Source of the DNA: Purshia tridentata
Taxonomy: Eukaryota > Streptophyta > Magnoliopsida > Rosales > Rosaceae
Direction: 5' to 3'
Length of the DNA stretch: 64,000 nt
Assembly (NCBI GenBank): GCA_003254885.1
Contig: QANT01001080.1
Span: forward strand, 62,001 to 126,000
Below the pieces are notes generated by a model. That model saw only the letters and a program-made list of their open reading frames with translations. It was not told the origin of the DNA and ran no database searches. Positions 11,290 through 23,051 of this stretch are shown one piece after another. The first letter of the stretch is position 1, and each line of letters starts with the position of its first letter. Made by a program: the position numbers and the translations under genes.

Positions 11290-12550
11290 TAATAATATTA
11301 GGGACTTGGGGAGACGAAACCAATGTCGTCGCCTGAAATACGGGTTTGGGTGACGAAACCCCTAGAATTCGTTGCCTAAGGTTAATTTTGGGAGACAAAT
11401 ATCCTTATTTTGTCGGCCCAAGACATCCTGAGATAAAAAATTTAGTTCTAAACTAACGATCCGATCAACTCCGATTGTTGCGATAATTTGTAGGAATCAA
11501 ATTTAAGTATAATAGTAAAAAATGAAAGGTTCTGATCATTGAAGTCGCATTGTCTTATTCACAATTATTGAAATGTATAAGAATGAAGGAAAAAGTTAAT
11601 ATCCTAATACTATTATAGTGTATTTGTATATAGAAGCTCAGAATCCGATCTTGCTTCCAACAATCTGAACCATTCATTTTTTTTGCCCCCGCTCTAAGAT
11701 TGTCGGTGTAAAAAAATAGCTGAATTGAAGTTGTGCAAGTTAGGCATTAACGATTGAACGTACGAATGATTGTGGTGGATATAATGATGATCAAACGGTC
11801 AGATGAACTCCAATCGATCTGATTTTTTGCAAGAATCATCATCCATACTCAAAGATCATCCATACCAAAAATCACCTCATTCGGAGCTGTGGAAGTTAGG
11901 TAACGGAAGATGAAAGTATGAAAAATAATAAAATTGGTAAGAAAAAAAAAAAATTAGGGACTGGGGGCAATGGAAGCACTATCATCACCTTAAATAAGGT
12001 TTGGGTGAGGTAATGGGAAAACTCTGTTACCTTAAATTGAGGTTTGGGCAATTTATAGTTTACTTTTGTCGCCCAAAAGTTTTAGGAAAAAGAAAAAATT
12101 TTGGTGGGAAATTTCAGAGATTGTGCGACTAACTAGCTAGTTTGTCACCTTAAGTATCCTAAGGCGGCAACCCTTTTCGGTTCACCGCCCAGAATTGAGA
12201 TTTCGTCGCTTTAAGTCACTTATGGAAAAGAAATGGTTTTGCCACCCAAACTTTTTGCGAAAAATAAAAAATTTTGGGAGGGTAAAATCCTATTGAAATG
12301 TTGGATATTTTAGAGTTTGGGCAACGAACTTGATAAGTTGTTGCCTAAGTTGGATTAAGGTGACAAAATTATTTTTTTCGTTCTCTGAGTGCCTTTGGGA
12401 GACAGAATTGATTGCCCTGCCTTAACTTTTTGCGAAAAATAAAAATTATGGGCGGGTAAAATCCTACTGAAAATTTGGATTTTGGGCGACGAACTATAGA
12501 TTTCATCGCTTTAAACATGGTTTGGAAGATGTATGATTCTTTTTGTCACT
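11290..12550. repeat. CACTA subterminal repeat region, unit A
   Basis: The region is packed with short motifs in both orientations of the type GGCGACGAA / TTCGTCGCC, joined by T-rich spacers (for example near 11300-11410 and 11990-12520). Repeats of this kind in both orientations are characteristic of CACTA subterminal regions. Between the two motif clusters, 11455-11910 holds about one and a half copies of the 330-bp repeat described at 29270. The CACTA terminal motif itself was not found. Confidence 0.65.
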
Positions 12551-12559
12551 CAAAGCTAT

Positions 12560-12915
12560 TTGGTTGACGAATGGACCTTCATTGCTCAAACCCATCATGT
12601 TTTAACCCCCCCAGCCCCTTCATTTTTGCATCTTTTTCATTTTGTTTCTCTCCCCTCTCTCTGTCTCTCCTTCCTTCGACTGGACTTGGTAGCCCTTCCT
12701 CCCCCACCCTCCTTGTTCCCCCGTCCTCTTTTCTTCCTCCCCTTCCTTCTTCCTCTTGGCCTGCTCCTCCTTTCTCCTCCTTCCTCCCTCTCCCCTCTCT
12801 CGGCCTCCCTCCTCTCTCCTCCTTCCTCCCCCTCCCTCCTCCGGATTCATCCTTCCCTCCACCCAAACCCTCCAAAACCCACCCACCCCCACCGCTGCAG
12901 CAGCCATGGGTGAGT
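12560..12915 (+). other. CT-rich leader and first-exon-like segment, unit A
   Basis: A strongly pyrimidine-rich strand (CTCC, CTTCC) leads into CAGCAGCCATGG followed at once by GTGAG, which looks like a first exon whose start codon directly precedes a splice donor. A matching segment with the same neighbours is at 30545-30835. Open frames here on both strands are long only because the sequence is CT-rich. It is probably the 5' end of a CACTA-encoded transcript. Confidence 0.45.
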
Positions 12916-13718
12916 TTTTTTTTGCCTTCTTTTTTGGGTTAGTTGTTGATTTTGTAAGTGGGTTGATTTTTTGGGTTTATTGTTGATTATTCTATTTTCA
13001 TTTTGTTGATTTTTATGTTTTTGTTGTTTATTATGGTATTTTAGATTTTTCTGATAATTATTGGTATTTTTTTTTCTTTACAGGATTATGGAGGAATTCG
13101 AACTAAGTTATAATAAAAAAGGGTTATATGTGCATGGGTGGTGATCTTGAAGAATTCCTTACAGTCAATCTGTTAGTGTATTCTTTAGTATCACATTCCA
13201 CGTATGTGTAACCTCTTTTTACTTTAAGTTAGAATAAAGCTTTGTCTTTTTTATTATAATTTTCAAGTTTTTTAATTTTTGTTTTGGTAATTTGTAGTTT
13301 GTGGATTAAGTTGGATTTTTCGATTAAAATTGGTTTCTAATTTTGTGTGCTGTGAATTTGTAGGGTCGTATATATGAATTTGTTCGGTTTATGATTTCCT
13401 TGGAAGTAAATTATTTGCTATGTTACAATTGCACAATATTTTAAATTTACAAAGTATAGTTTAAGGTGTTATTTAGATTAACTTTGTTGTTTACATTGAA
13501 ATATTGATATTAATTATACAATTTTCTTAGATTCCTTGTAATTTTGCTTAGTTAATTTATTAAATCTAATTATTGTGATAATAGTTAACTATTTTCGTTT
13601 GATTTGCTATTTTTGTATATTTATTTTGTGTAGATAAATTTAATCTCGAGGAAGAAGACAATGTCTTGCTTTCATTTATTCGGATCATGATATGTATCTC
13701 GACTTTGTCATCATTTCA
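12916..13718. other. AT-rich CACTA intron-like sequence
   Basis: This is a T-rich stretch following the putative splice donor, with a possible acceptor TTTACAG at about 13077-13083. No convincing reading frame was found. It is cut by the copia element, and its continuation is at 28249. Confidence 0.4.
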
Positions 13719-13723
13719 GTTTT

Positions 13724-15329
13724 TGAAGTTTGGTATAAAATGTTTTAATACCCTAAAGTACCTAAGTAAAACAATGATCACTAATCGGACCCAATTTTAA
13801 AACTATTTGACAAGACTGAACCAATCAAATACACTTACGTCTACATGACAGATGCACAACTCAAGAAACACAACCAGCTAGCATTTCAAGTATTCATGTG
13901 AGGAGTGACAACCTAAGCACTCAAGGATCTATCAAAGTAGGCATCCCAGTACTAGCCACAACTAAAGTGAGATGTGAGATGCTAGATTATATTCAGTTCA
14001 TCAGATGCAATATAATCAACCATAAGTCAAAGTGTGATACCATATACCAAGGAAATAAACACAAGTTATATAAGACCCAAATGAACTTAGCAATCACAAG
14101 GAGGAGACACACAAATTGTTCACCCAAAAAAATCTCAAAGGGTTAAAAACTGGGGGTCTTATCTGCTGACCGGGCAATCCAATATGTTGAGGTTCAATAC
14201 AAAATCTATATCAGCACACAAGCTCATTTACCTACTCTAAAGCTAAATAGCAGCTAGCATACCCACTTTGTGCAACCATCAACCAACAAGCCGAAAGTCA
14301 TTTACGTTGTTAGCAGCTCAATCCTCTAGTTCATCAACACGTAGCACCTCATTTGCAGCTTGCTTGTGGATCTTCAAAATATGAAAGTGAAATGTAAATT
14401 TTGGGTGAACAAGATCAACTCCTTCAAACAAATAAGATTTGAAGAAGCCAATACAAACCTCAATTTAAAAATTAGAGTGATGTGTTTATGTTTTTAAAGC
14501 AATACAAAACCCATACACAAAACCCATTTAGTTTTTAGTCAAAAACAAATTAAGAGATGAACACAAGAAATTTTTTAAAGAAAAACTTTTCAACTCTTAA
14601 AAAATGAAATACTCATTTGGTCTCTCAAAAAACTCAGCTTAAAGGCTGCTCAAAACATTCTAAAAATGTGTGAGACAAAAGGAATGAAGGGCTGCCCGTA
14701 CCCTATAGTAGTAGCCACACACACACACCCACACCATTCCACATGGCAGCGAATCATAGGTATAAGTCCTAACAAACTTTAAGGACAACACACAACCGAA
14801 TATGCTAAAAGGGATCCAAAGATTCATGTGTGAGAGGGGCTGAGACCTTTTGGGAAAGTTTCCATTTTCAGAAAATAGTTGGAGAAGATGATGAATAGTG
14901 CATAATGAAAACCCATTAAACATGATGTGGGCTGGAAAATAAATGAGGAGAGTAAAGGCTTAATCATAAAGAGTGAGAAAATCAAACATGTGCAAATACA
15001 CATTTAGGAGAGTGACCCACATAAAAGACTCTCACGTGGGATCACTTAAGTTCACAAGATAGTATGTGCAGTTCCGGTGCTGGAAAAATGCAGTGTATGA
15101 TATGTCATAGACCAGTCAAAATATGCACTTTTCTGTAAAAATGTGATTTTGCGTGAAATGCATAACATGGGTATTACCTTAGGCATGTGAGATGTAAAAC
15201 CAGTTGTGTAGTCTTCATTGCACACTCATATGATCCTAACTTAATCTAGAGCTTGTGTGAGATTCAAATTTAAAATGATTACAAGCTGTTTTATCAAGGA
15301 AATTGCCAATACAAATATTGAAATTAACA
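13724..15329 (-). repeat. Copia 3' LTR (left)
   Basis: On the minus strand it starts TGTTAATTTC and ends ACCAAACTTCA. A CTTATATAAC box lies at 14065-14074. Short open frames within it are also found in the other LTR copies and have no recognised product. Confidence 0.93.
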
Positions 15330-15344
15330 ATCTCCCCTTTTGGC
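15330..15344 (-). promoter_or_regulatory. Copia polypurine tract
   Basis: On the minus strand GCCAAAAGGGGAGAT directly precedes the LTR TG. This is the plus-strand primer site, and its form is typical of plant copia elements. Confidence 0.9.
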
Positions 15345-15765
15345 TTTCCTTGACAAAACACCAACCCAATTACCTCACATACCACTCAACACACAAAGTC
15401 CCAATTTGCCCACAGTTAGAGAGATACAACCACTTGCAAAGAAAAATACAACAGCAACACAAGATATCCAAATTTCCAAATTTCTCCCCCGTTTTGTCAT
15501 GGAAAGACAAAAAGAAACAAGTAAGAACTAAAAAGGTAGAATGATCAATAAACAAGAGATGCAATAAAAAAGGGGCAGTATATTGTAAAGGTACAAGCAA
15601 GGGACACAAGTTAAAATCAAATACATGAAGTGAATAACATGAAACAAAATTCAGCATCCAAAATGCACTCTCCTTTTAGACAAAAATTTTGACTAACTTG
15701 AGCCCTAAAGAAAAACACACTCTCCCTAAATCCTAGAACTTCGTAAGACAAACGCTCCCCTAAAT

Positions 15766-17012
15766 CTAGTCATCATCACACACATGTGCAGCGGCTCGAT
15801 ATTGAGCTTGCATGCGAGCTTCAGAGTCATCATAATAATCGTCCGAAAAGGGAGCAGCAAGCCCTCCAACAGTTGGACATGTAGGGACAGAAGCATCATC
15901 AGTGGTATCTGGTATGGCTTCAGCAGGTGTAGGGACAGGTTCATCTGAACCGGACTCACCAGCAGAGAAGGGGTCAGCTTGTTCAGTCTGTAAGCCATCA
16001 AAGTGAGGCTGATCAGCAGTGGCAGCAACCTGGACAGTCACTTCCTTCAGTCGAGACATGAGGTTGGCAATAAGAGTGACTTGATTCTCCATTTGAGCTT
16101 GAAGAGCAGCGTTACTTTCTTCCAAAGAAGGAGCAGTCCCAACGTGTCGCTTCCGAGCAAAGGTTTCGTTGACTTAAACAGTAATGACATCATAATCTGC
16201 CATGGGCTGAGCAATGACATCTAAGGGAGGTACGATCTGGACACCATGGTGCGCACCAAGGAGGTGAATGAGCAGTGGGAAAATCAAAGTTCCCTTATGA
16301 GCACGACCATGACCAAAAGTCTTGGCACATATGGAATCAAAAATGATGAATCCAAAGGGAATAGGATCTCGGTGAAGAAGGCTCATCATTAGTCCAATTT
16401 GGTCTTTGGACGGATGAGAATTATGGGAAGTGGGAATGAGATTATGAAAAACAAAATCCCACCGACACCGATGAAAAGGTTTGAATTCAGATTTCTCAAC
16501 CAAAGACCCATCCTTCAAGGGGATGGAAGGATTCACATAAGCCTCAACCTGAAAATCACGCACTGAGTACTGTGAAGAGACTTGAAGATAATGATTATAA
16601 TCAGTCCGAGTGCAATGGGCAAGACCAAGAACATGGCAAATTTCACTTGGACGAAAAAAACACATCAGAATTTCTCACAAAGACATAAAAGCTATTTCTA
16701 GCAATTTTAGTAGGGAAATTAGCATAACATTCCTGCACTATGGTGAGATTATAATTCTAGATAGATTTTGGAAGGTCCTTAAGTGAGGACAGTTGGTAAT
16801 GACGGAAGAGAGGGTACAACTCACTGAAGAGACGGAGAGAGAACTCCTCAAGGTGGTAATGCCATTTGGACACCACTGTCCGACGACACACTTGCCGGAA
16901 AAATCGCTTGGCCCACTTGCGGGGAAACCAATTCACCCTGTTAATGAAATCGGACACTTCGCACTCCTCCTTGGACTTGGAGCGTCAGCTTCGGCTGGGA
17001 ACAATGCTAGAA
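15766..17012 (-). pseudogene. Extra copia ORF in the env-like position; putative plant transposon protein domain
   Basis: Between RNase H and the polypurine tract a separate frame begins near 17012 (MASSS), continues through SDFINRVNW and RKWAKRFF, and at about 16665 shows PSEICHVLGLAH. This pattern resembles the Pfam family called putative plant transposon protein (PF20167, recalled from memory). The C-terminal part (16125-15766) begins with a coiled-coil-like SNAALQAQMENQ segment and ends in an acidic tail (DDYYDDSEAR). An early stop, a frame change at a T-run near 16660 and one in-frame stop near 16173 break it. Sireviruses may carry an env-like frame here, but no signal peptide or membrane segment is evident, so envelope function is not supported. 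Its role is unknown. Confidence 0.6.
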
Positions 17013-17645
17013 CTTGCCATGGAGGCTAGTCTCAGTGAAGAAGCAAAGAGAAAGAGAGAGGTGTGTGCGGCGCGAAGAACAGCAGGGAAGAGAGACCTAG
17101 GAAGAGAAGGAACCGAAAATGAAGAGAAGGCGGGCCTAAAAGGATGAGCTTAAAATTTTTAAAACAAATGTTGAACTGGGCCCATGCTAAGAGTAGCCCC
17201 AAGGTAGACTTGGGAGCGAAAAAAAAAAAAAAACAGGCCTGGGCTGAGAAAAATAAATAAAAAAACAAGCCCCAAAAAAAGGGGTCAAATGACCACCCAA
17301 TGAATTGAGGCCCAAAAAAAAAAAAACACCTAGCTAAGCAAAAATGGAAATGAGCCAACTTTCTATATCTAATGCTTCCAACAAAATAAACAAGGGCTAA
17401 ATGAAGATCAGATTCAATAAACAGTGAATGTCACTTAAAGAAAATGCAAGATCAACAAAATTGTTACCATGAGTGAGCATATTTGAGAAGAGGAGACATC
17501 AACATATGAAGCTAGAATGTACTTTGATAAGTAAGCAGGAGAAATAAAGATTGAAAAATTGAACAATGCTTAAGGACAAAAGACAATGAAACTCTTATTT
17601 TGATGAGAAATCAAGCAAAGCCTTCTAAACAAAAACATCAAATTT

Positions 17646-17690
<45 letters not shown>

Positions 17691-18146
17691 NTTGTTTTTT
17701 TTTGTTTTTAAATTTTCCATGCCTTGTCTTTGTGGTCTCATTTTGTGACTCTTTACCCTAGTGTATCAAAAACACCTTATCGCTCCCTAGGGCCGTGACT
17801 TCTTTGGTCACACTTCTTGAACAATTTGTTGTTTTGTTCAAAAGAGGAAGAGTTTGAAAAAAATGATTCACATGAAAATTTATGAAAATAGGAGAAAGAT
17901 TTGTCTTTAATCATTGGTGAACCAAACCATCTTTACTTTGTCATGATTAATCAAATAAAGGAATAGTCTAAGCAAACACATAACAAGAGTAGGGAGTATG
18001 CTCAAAATCAAAGTCACAATTATGCTAAAAATCATTTAGAGATCAATTTCAAGTGACGAAAACTGAGAAAAGAAACAATGAAAATGCAACAAGTAGCCCA
18101 ATTTTGAAAGAAAGTGACTAGGAAGCATTAAAACATTGAAGGAGAG
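17013..18146. other. Non-coding interval between RNase H and the extra ORF
   Basis: No gene is seen. It is AT-rich, with a long homopolymer T run at about 17647-17700 interrupted by an N at 17691. It is probably an untranslated spacer of the copia element. Confidence 0.6.
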
Positions 18147-18866
18147 TTAACTAGTGGCACAAATGCCTATAGATTTTCTCAAACCAATATGATTTGGAGG
18201 TTCCAAATCTTTGGTAAAAATATCAGCCAATTGTTTCTTGAAGGGAACAAAATGTAAGATAAGTGAGCCACCCTCAGCAAGATCCCTAACAAAATGATGC
18301 CTTATGTCTATATGCTTGGTTCTTGAATGTTGGACCGGGTTTTTTGAACTGTCAATTGCACTCATGTTATCGCAATATATGAGAAAAGATTCCACAATAA
18401 TGCCATAATATACCAACATTTGTTTCATCCATATCAATTGAGTGCAATAACTACCTAATGCAATATATTCTGCCTCTGCTATTGACAAAGAGACAGAATT
18501 TTGTTTCTTGCTATGCTATGAAACCAAGTTGTTTCCAACATAAAAAGCCCCACCCGATGTGCTTTTTTAGTCATTGCTGCACCCGCCCCAATCGGAGTCA
18601 CAAAAACCAACAAGTTTGGAATTAGTGTCCTGAGCGTACCACAGTCCATAATCTAGAGTACCATTCGCATACTTGATAATCCTCTTAATGGCAAACAAAT
18701 GAGAATTTTTGGGGTCACTTTGAAACCTAGCACATACATCTACAGCAAATGAGATGTCTGGCCTGCTGGCTATGAGGTAAAGGAGGCTACCAATCACGCT
18801 CTTATAAAGAGTATGATCTACATTCTCACCACATGAGTCCCTATGAAGTTTGACACTCTTGCTCAT
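18147..18866 (-). pseudogene. Copia RNase H and C-terminus of pol
   Basis: The minus strand encodes SRPDISFAVDVCARF, GFCDSDWGG, AEAEYIAL and YCDNMSAID, followed by HIDIRHHFVRD and ADIFTKDL, which close copia polyproteins. The acidic residues expected of RNase H (in CDSDW, AEAEY and YCDN) are visible. The frame breaks near 18490-18566, so no full domain could be made. Confidence 0.88.
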
Positions 18867-18959
18867 TAGGGTAGTGACTACTTTTGAGGATTCTAAGCCA
18901 AATTTTTAAACAAAGTTTCTAGCATACTTGGCTTGTGAAATAAAGATTCCACTTGCCTC

Positions 18960-20208
18960 TTGTTTAACTTGCAAACTTAAGAAAAAAAATTCATTTCACC
19001 GACTAAGCTCATCTCAAATTCACTAGACATGATTTCAATGAAATTATTAACATGAATCTCGGATGTAGATCCAAAGACAATGTCATCCACATACACTTGN
19101 TTGCAAACCTAAGAAAAAAAATTCATTTCACCGACTAAGCTCATCTCAAATTCACTAGACATGATTTCAATGAAATTATTAACATGAATCTCGGATGTAG
19201 ATCCAAAGACAATGTCATCCACATACACTTGAGCAATTAAAACATCATTTTTGAATTTTCTCACAAAGAGGGTCGTGTCAACCGAACCCCTTTGATACCC
19301 TTTGGACAACAAATGAGAGGTGAGTTTCTCATACCAAGCTCTAGGAGCTTGCTTGAGTCCAAAGAGTGCTTTTCTCAATTTATAGACACCATTGGGCATA
19401 TAAGGATCCTCAAATCCCTTTGGTTGTTCTACAAAAACCTCCTCATTCAAGTAACCATTCAAAAAGGCTATTTTGACATCCATTTGGTACAATTTGAACT
19501 TTAAATGACATGCAATCGCATAAAGCAACCTAACTGACTCTAACCTAGCTACGGGAGCAAAGGTCTCATCAAAATCCTAGCTACGGGAGCAAAGGTCTCA
19601 TCAAAATCTATACCCTCTAATTGTGAATACCCTTGAGCAACAAGTCTAGCTTTGTTGCTAATTACATTTCCACACTCATCAGACTTATTCTTAAAAATCC
19701 ACTTGGTTCTTATGACATTTGTTTTGGTTGGTCTTTCTACTAGTGTCCACACTTGATTTCTTTCAAATTGATTCAACTCCTCATGCATTGCACTAACCCA
19801 TTCCTCATGGTTTAGAGCTTCCTTAATGTTCTTTGGTTTTATCACAGACACATAACACACATGGGCAATCTCACTTGCCATCTGTTGCCTAGTTCTAACT
19901 GGCTGATCAAGAAACACTAGAATCTCACTATCCTTGTGGTTACATCTAACCCATCTTGGCTTGACAAATTTATTTCTCAGAATTTCATCATTTTTGTCAG
20001 TTGCTGACTTGTCAGATACAACACTTTCTGTATCATCAGCAGACACAACACTTTCAGCCTTAGTTCCTTTTCCATTCACAACATCCTTTTTGTCATTCAA
20101 TTTTGGAAATAGCTCATCCTCATCCTCAGCCAATTTGAGAAGAGCATTGTGATCATCTATTCTCACATTAAAGGATTCCATCATGGAGTTGGTTCTCAAA
20201 TTAAACAC
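18960..20208 (-). pseudogene. Copia reverse transcriptase
   Basis: The N-terminal part (20208-19600) shows HEEWVSAMHEELNQFERN, KWIFKNK and ARLVAQGYSQ. The second part (19528-19109) shows QMDVKIAFLNGYLNEEVF, YKLRKALFGLKQAPRAWYE and the catalytic YVDD motif. The two parts are in different frames because of a 32-bp tandem duplication at 19544-19607. A 131-bp duplication across the N at 19100 follows. The RT core itself looks intact, but the gene cannot be read through. Confidence 0.92.
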
Positions 20209-20229
20209 TCTAAAGGCTCTACTATTTGA

Positions 20230-20960
20230 TCAATATCCTAAGAACAATCCTTCATCACTCTTTGGATCAAATTTACCCAAGTGTTCTCTACCCCTAAGGA
20301 TATAACATGTACTCTCAAACACTCTAAGGTGCTTTATCTTAGGTTTCTTTTCTTTCCACAGCTCATAGGGGGTCTTTTGAGTGCTCGGTCTAAGATAGAC
20401 CCTATTTATGATATAACAAGCCGTGTTGACTGCTTCTGCCCAGAAATGGTTAGCAATATTTTTGCTATTTAGCATCACCCTAGCCATCTCAATTAGAACA
20501 TGACTTTTCCTCTTAACAAAGCCATTTTGTTGAAGGGTGATTGAGGTTGAAAATTCATGTTTAATTCCCAACTGACTGTAAAATTCATCAAATTTGGAGT
20601 TTTCAAACTTAGTTCCATGATCTGATCTGATCTTAGAAATGGCAGACAGACTCGTCAACCCCTCATTTTTCAGCTGTTTGACAATTCTAAAAAAGTGTTG
20701 AAATGTATCCGACTTTTTTCTAAGAAATGATTCCTAAGTAAATCTAGAAAAATCATCCACCATGACCGGAACATATTTCTTCCCCCCAATTGATAAGGTT
20801 TAAACTGGACCAACTAAATCAATGTGCACAAGCTCAAGTGTCCTAGAGGTGCCTATGTCTTTAACCCTTTTGTGAGGTTCTTTGGTTTGTTTGCCCAATT
20901 GACATGGACCATAAACAAAAGTATTGGGTTTTCATATTTTGGGAAGGCCTCTAACTACCT
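20230..20960 (-). pseudogene. Copia integrase
   Basis: The zinc-binding and GAG-pre-integrase part lies just before, at 20955-21260. The catalytic core shows a HIDLVGP segment, VDDFSR and KIRSDHG, giving the two aspartates of the D,D-35-E triad. The motif that normally supplies the glutamate reads NGFVKRKS, with lysine in its place (G to A on the coding strand). Conserved downstream motifs EMARVML and TPYELWKEKKP are present. Stops interrupt the first half. The element therefore has no working integrase of its own. Confidence 0.88.
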
Positions 20961-21888
20961 CATGCTTAGATAGCTTGCAAAGGTCATGAACATTAATGTG
21001 TCCAAATCTTTGGTGCCAAAGAGTACTTGTTCATCTATGGCTCTATTGCAAGTATTATCAAGTTTGATAACATTGCAATCAATTATATAACAATCGTCTC
21101 TTGACCTTGGAGCCTTCAAGATTTCATTTCCCTTAGCATCAATTATTCTACATCCACTCTTTGACATGCATACTTCACCTCCCCACGCATCACATAATTG
21201 ACTTATGCTAAGTAGGTTGGAATTCAAACCCTCTACAAATCGTACATTTGTTAATTTGGGTATACCGGGTATGTGGATAGCACCCTTATCGCTCACAAAA
21301 AGACTTCTCACCATCTCCAAAAGTTACACTTCCACCATCATAGGGAGCTAGTGAAGTAAAGACTTCCTTATCTCCCGTCATATGTTTGGAACACCCACTA
21401 TCTAGGTACCAAACATTCTTTTTAGTGGTTGAAAATGAAGTTAAGGAAACAAGACAATTTGTCGATTGCTTCTCAACCCATTTTTGATGTGCATTTGATT
21501 TTGTTTTGGAGCTTGGAGCAACAAGTAAGGCAATTTTGTTTACCTCCTTGAGAAGATGATTCACTTGATCTTGGAGTATAGTATTTTTCTCCATTCTAGA
21601 TGCTTTCTTCCCTTTGAGCTTGTGACAATTTGGTCTAATGTGACCCTTGACATTGCAATGATGACAAATAAGGATAAACCTTGGTTTTCTAAGAGGAAGA
21701 GGATCAACTTTAAGAGTGACACTAACTGGGGCAGAAATTGACTTAGAGTGAGATGCATTTAGCCCACTGCCAATGAGACCAAGACCATTCTTGCCTCCAT
21801 GTTCAGATTTGCCCTTGACAAAAGCGGTTACCACTGCCAATGAGACCAAGACCATTCTTGCCTCCGTGTTCAGATTTGCCCTTGACAA
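20955..21888 (-). pseudogene. Copia second zinc knuckle, aspartic protease and GAG-pre-integrase
   Basis: In minus-strand order there is a CCHC knuckle (CHHCNVKGHIRPNC, near 21650), then the protease active site WYLDSGCSKHMTG near 21400, then the GAG-pre-integrase region with SNLLSISQLCD. The protease DSG is intact. A 67-bp tandem duplication at 21764-21897 separates this frame from the upstream gag frame. Confidence 0.88.
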
Positions 21889-21981
21889 AAGCAGTTTTAG
21901 TGTGAGTCACACTAGGACCACCCATATCAAAACCCAACCTGGTTTTGTCCCCATGGAGCTTTCCTTGCCTAAACATTCTAT

Positions 21982-23051
21982 CTACCATTCCGCTCCAATG
22001 GTAAGTTCCACTATACTCTTATTAGCAACATTAACTTCAGGCTGAAGTTTCTCATTCAAATTCTTATAAGAAATGTTGCTCTGCCTGAGCACCTTGACTT
22101 GACTTACAAAATTACTCTTCAAAACACCAAAGTTCTCTAGTTCTCCTTCTAAGAGTTCAACTTTTTCACTCAATTCCAATCTTAGTTCTTTGAGTCTTAA
22201 ATTTTCTTCTTTTATGCTAAGAGTTTCAGTGAAGAGCAAGTCATATTTCACACACAGTGCAGAGTATGACTCATCATCTAGAACAGATTCTAGGTCAGAC
22301 TCACTCTCAACTTGATCAATCTCATTGATTGATGCAACAAAAGCAACTTCCTCACCCTCACTCTCGGATGAAGACTCACAATCATGTGAGTGATCACTTT
22401 CACTATCACTCCAAGTGATCTTCATGGCTTTGTTCTTGCTGTTGGTGAAATTTCTTTTATTGTTAGCACATTCAGCCGCTATGTGACCTATTCCTCCACA
22501 AGTGTAACACTTCACATCTCTCTTGGAGTTTCTACCTTCCTTAAAGTTAGGTTTCATCTCTTGTTTTCTCTCAAATGATCTTTCTCCTTGAAGTTTGAAC
22601 TTTTGTTCTCTGAAGTTGTTACCACTAGTCCTAGCCTCTCTTCCTTTATTCCTAAGGATTCTCCTAAATTTTTTCACAAAAAGGGCAACTTCATCATCGG
22701 ACATAGTTGATTTTTCACTCAAATTTTCTCTCACTTCCTTGACACTTTATAATATAATATCTTTAGATTTCTTGCTGTCCCTCTCATCCATTTCAAGTTC
22801 CATCTCAAAGGTTTTAAGTTTTCCTGCCAATTTTAAGTTCATCCAAGTTTTGAACCTCTTGGATAGCATGTTTTATGGATTGCAATCTCTTGGGTCGTGA
22901 CCTAAGTACTTTTTGGACAATGGTGGCCTCCTCAAAAGGCTTTCCTAAGGACATGGCTTCATTTTGTTAGAGCTTCTAATCTTCCATAGAAATCTGAAAA
23001 GGTCTCTGTGTCTTTCATTCTAATTTCCTCAAATTTTGCATGAACCATTTG
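21982..23051 (-). pseudogene. Copia gag, central and C-terminal part
   Basis: Gag forms the particle that packages the element RNA. The frame 22734-21982 includes a CCHC zinc knuckle CYTCGGIGHIAAEC (C-X2-C-X4-H-X4-C) near 22500, an acidic serine-rich tract and a leucine-rich coiled-coil-like tail (KEENLRLKELRLELSEKVEL). Upstream, 23051-22735 encodes further gag sequence (MKDTETFSDFYGRLEAL) in another frame, with stops. The rest of gag lies beyond the E3 insertion. Confidence 0.85.

Noticed and set aside
12533-12942. Overlapping open frames of 76-126 residues on both strands
   Set aside because: They come from a CT-rich tract, are rich in Pro, Ser and Leu or in Gly, Glu and Arg, and have no domain. 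The segment is better seen as a leader.
14660-14923. Minus-strand frame that recurs in the copia LTR copies (also 27552-27881 and 45924-46266)
   Set aside because: It recurs because the LTRs are homologous. Length and start differ in each copy and no domain is seen.
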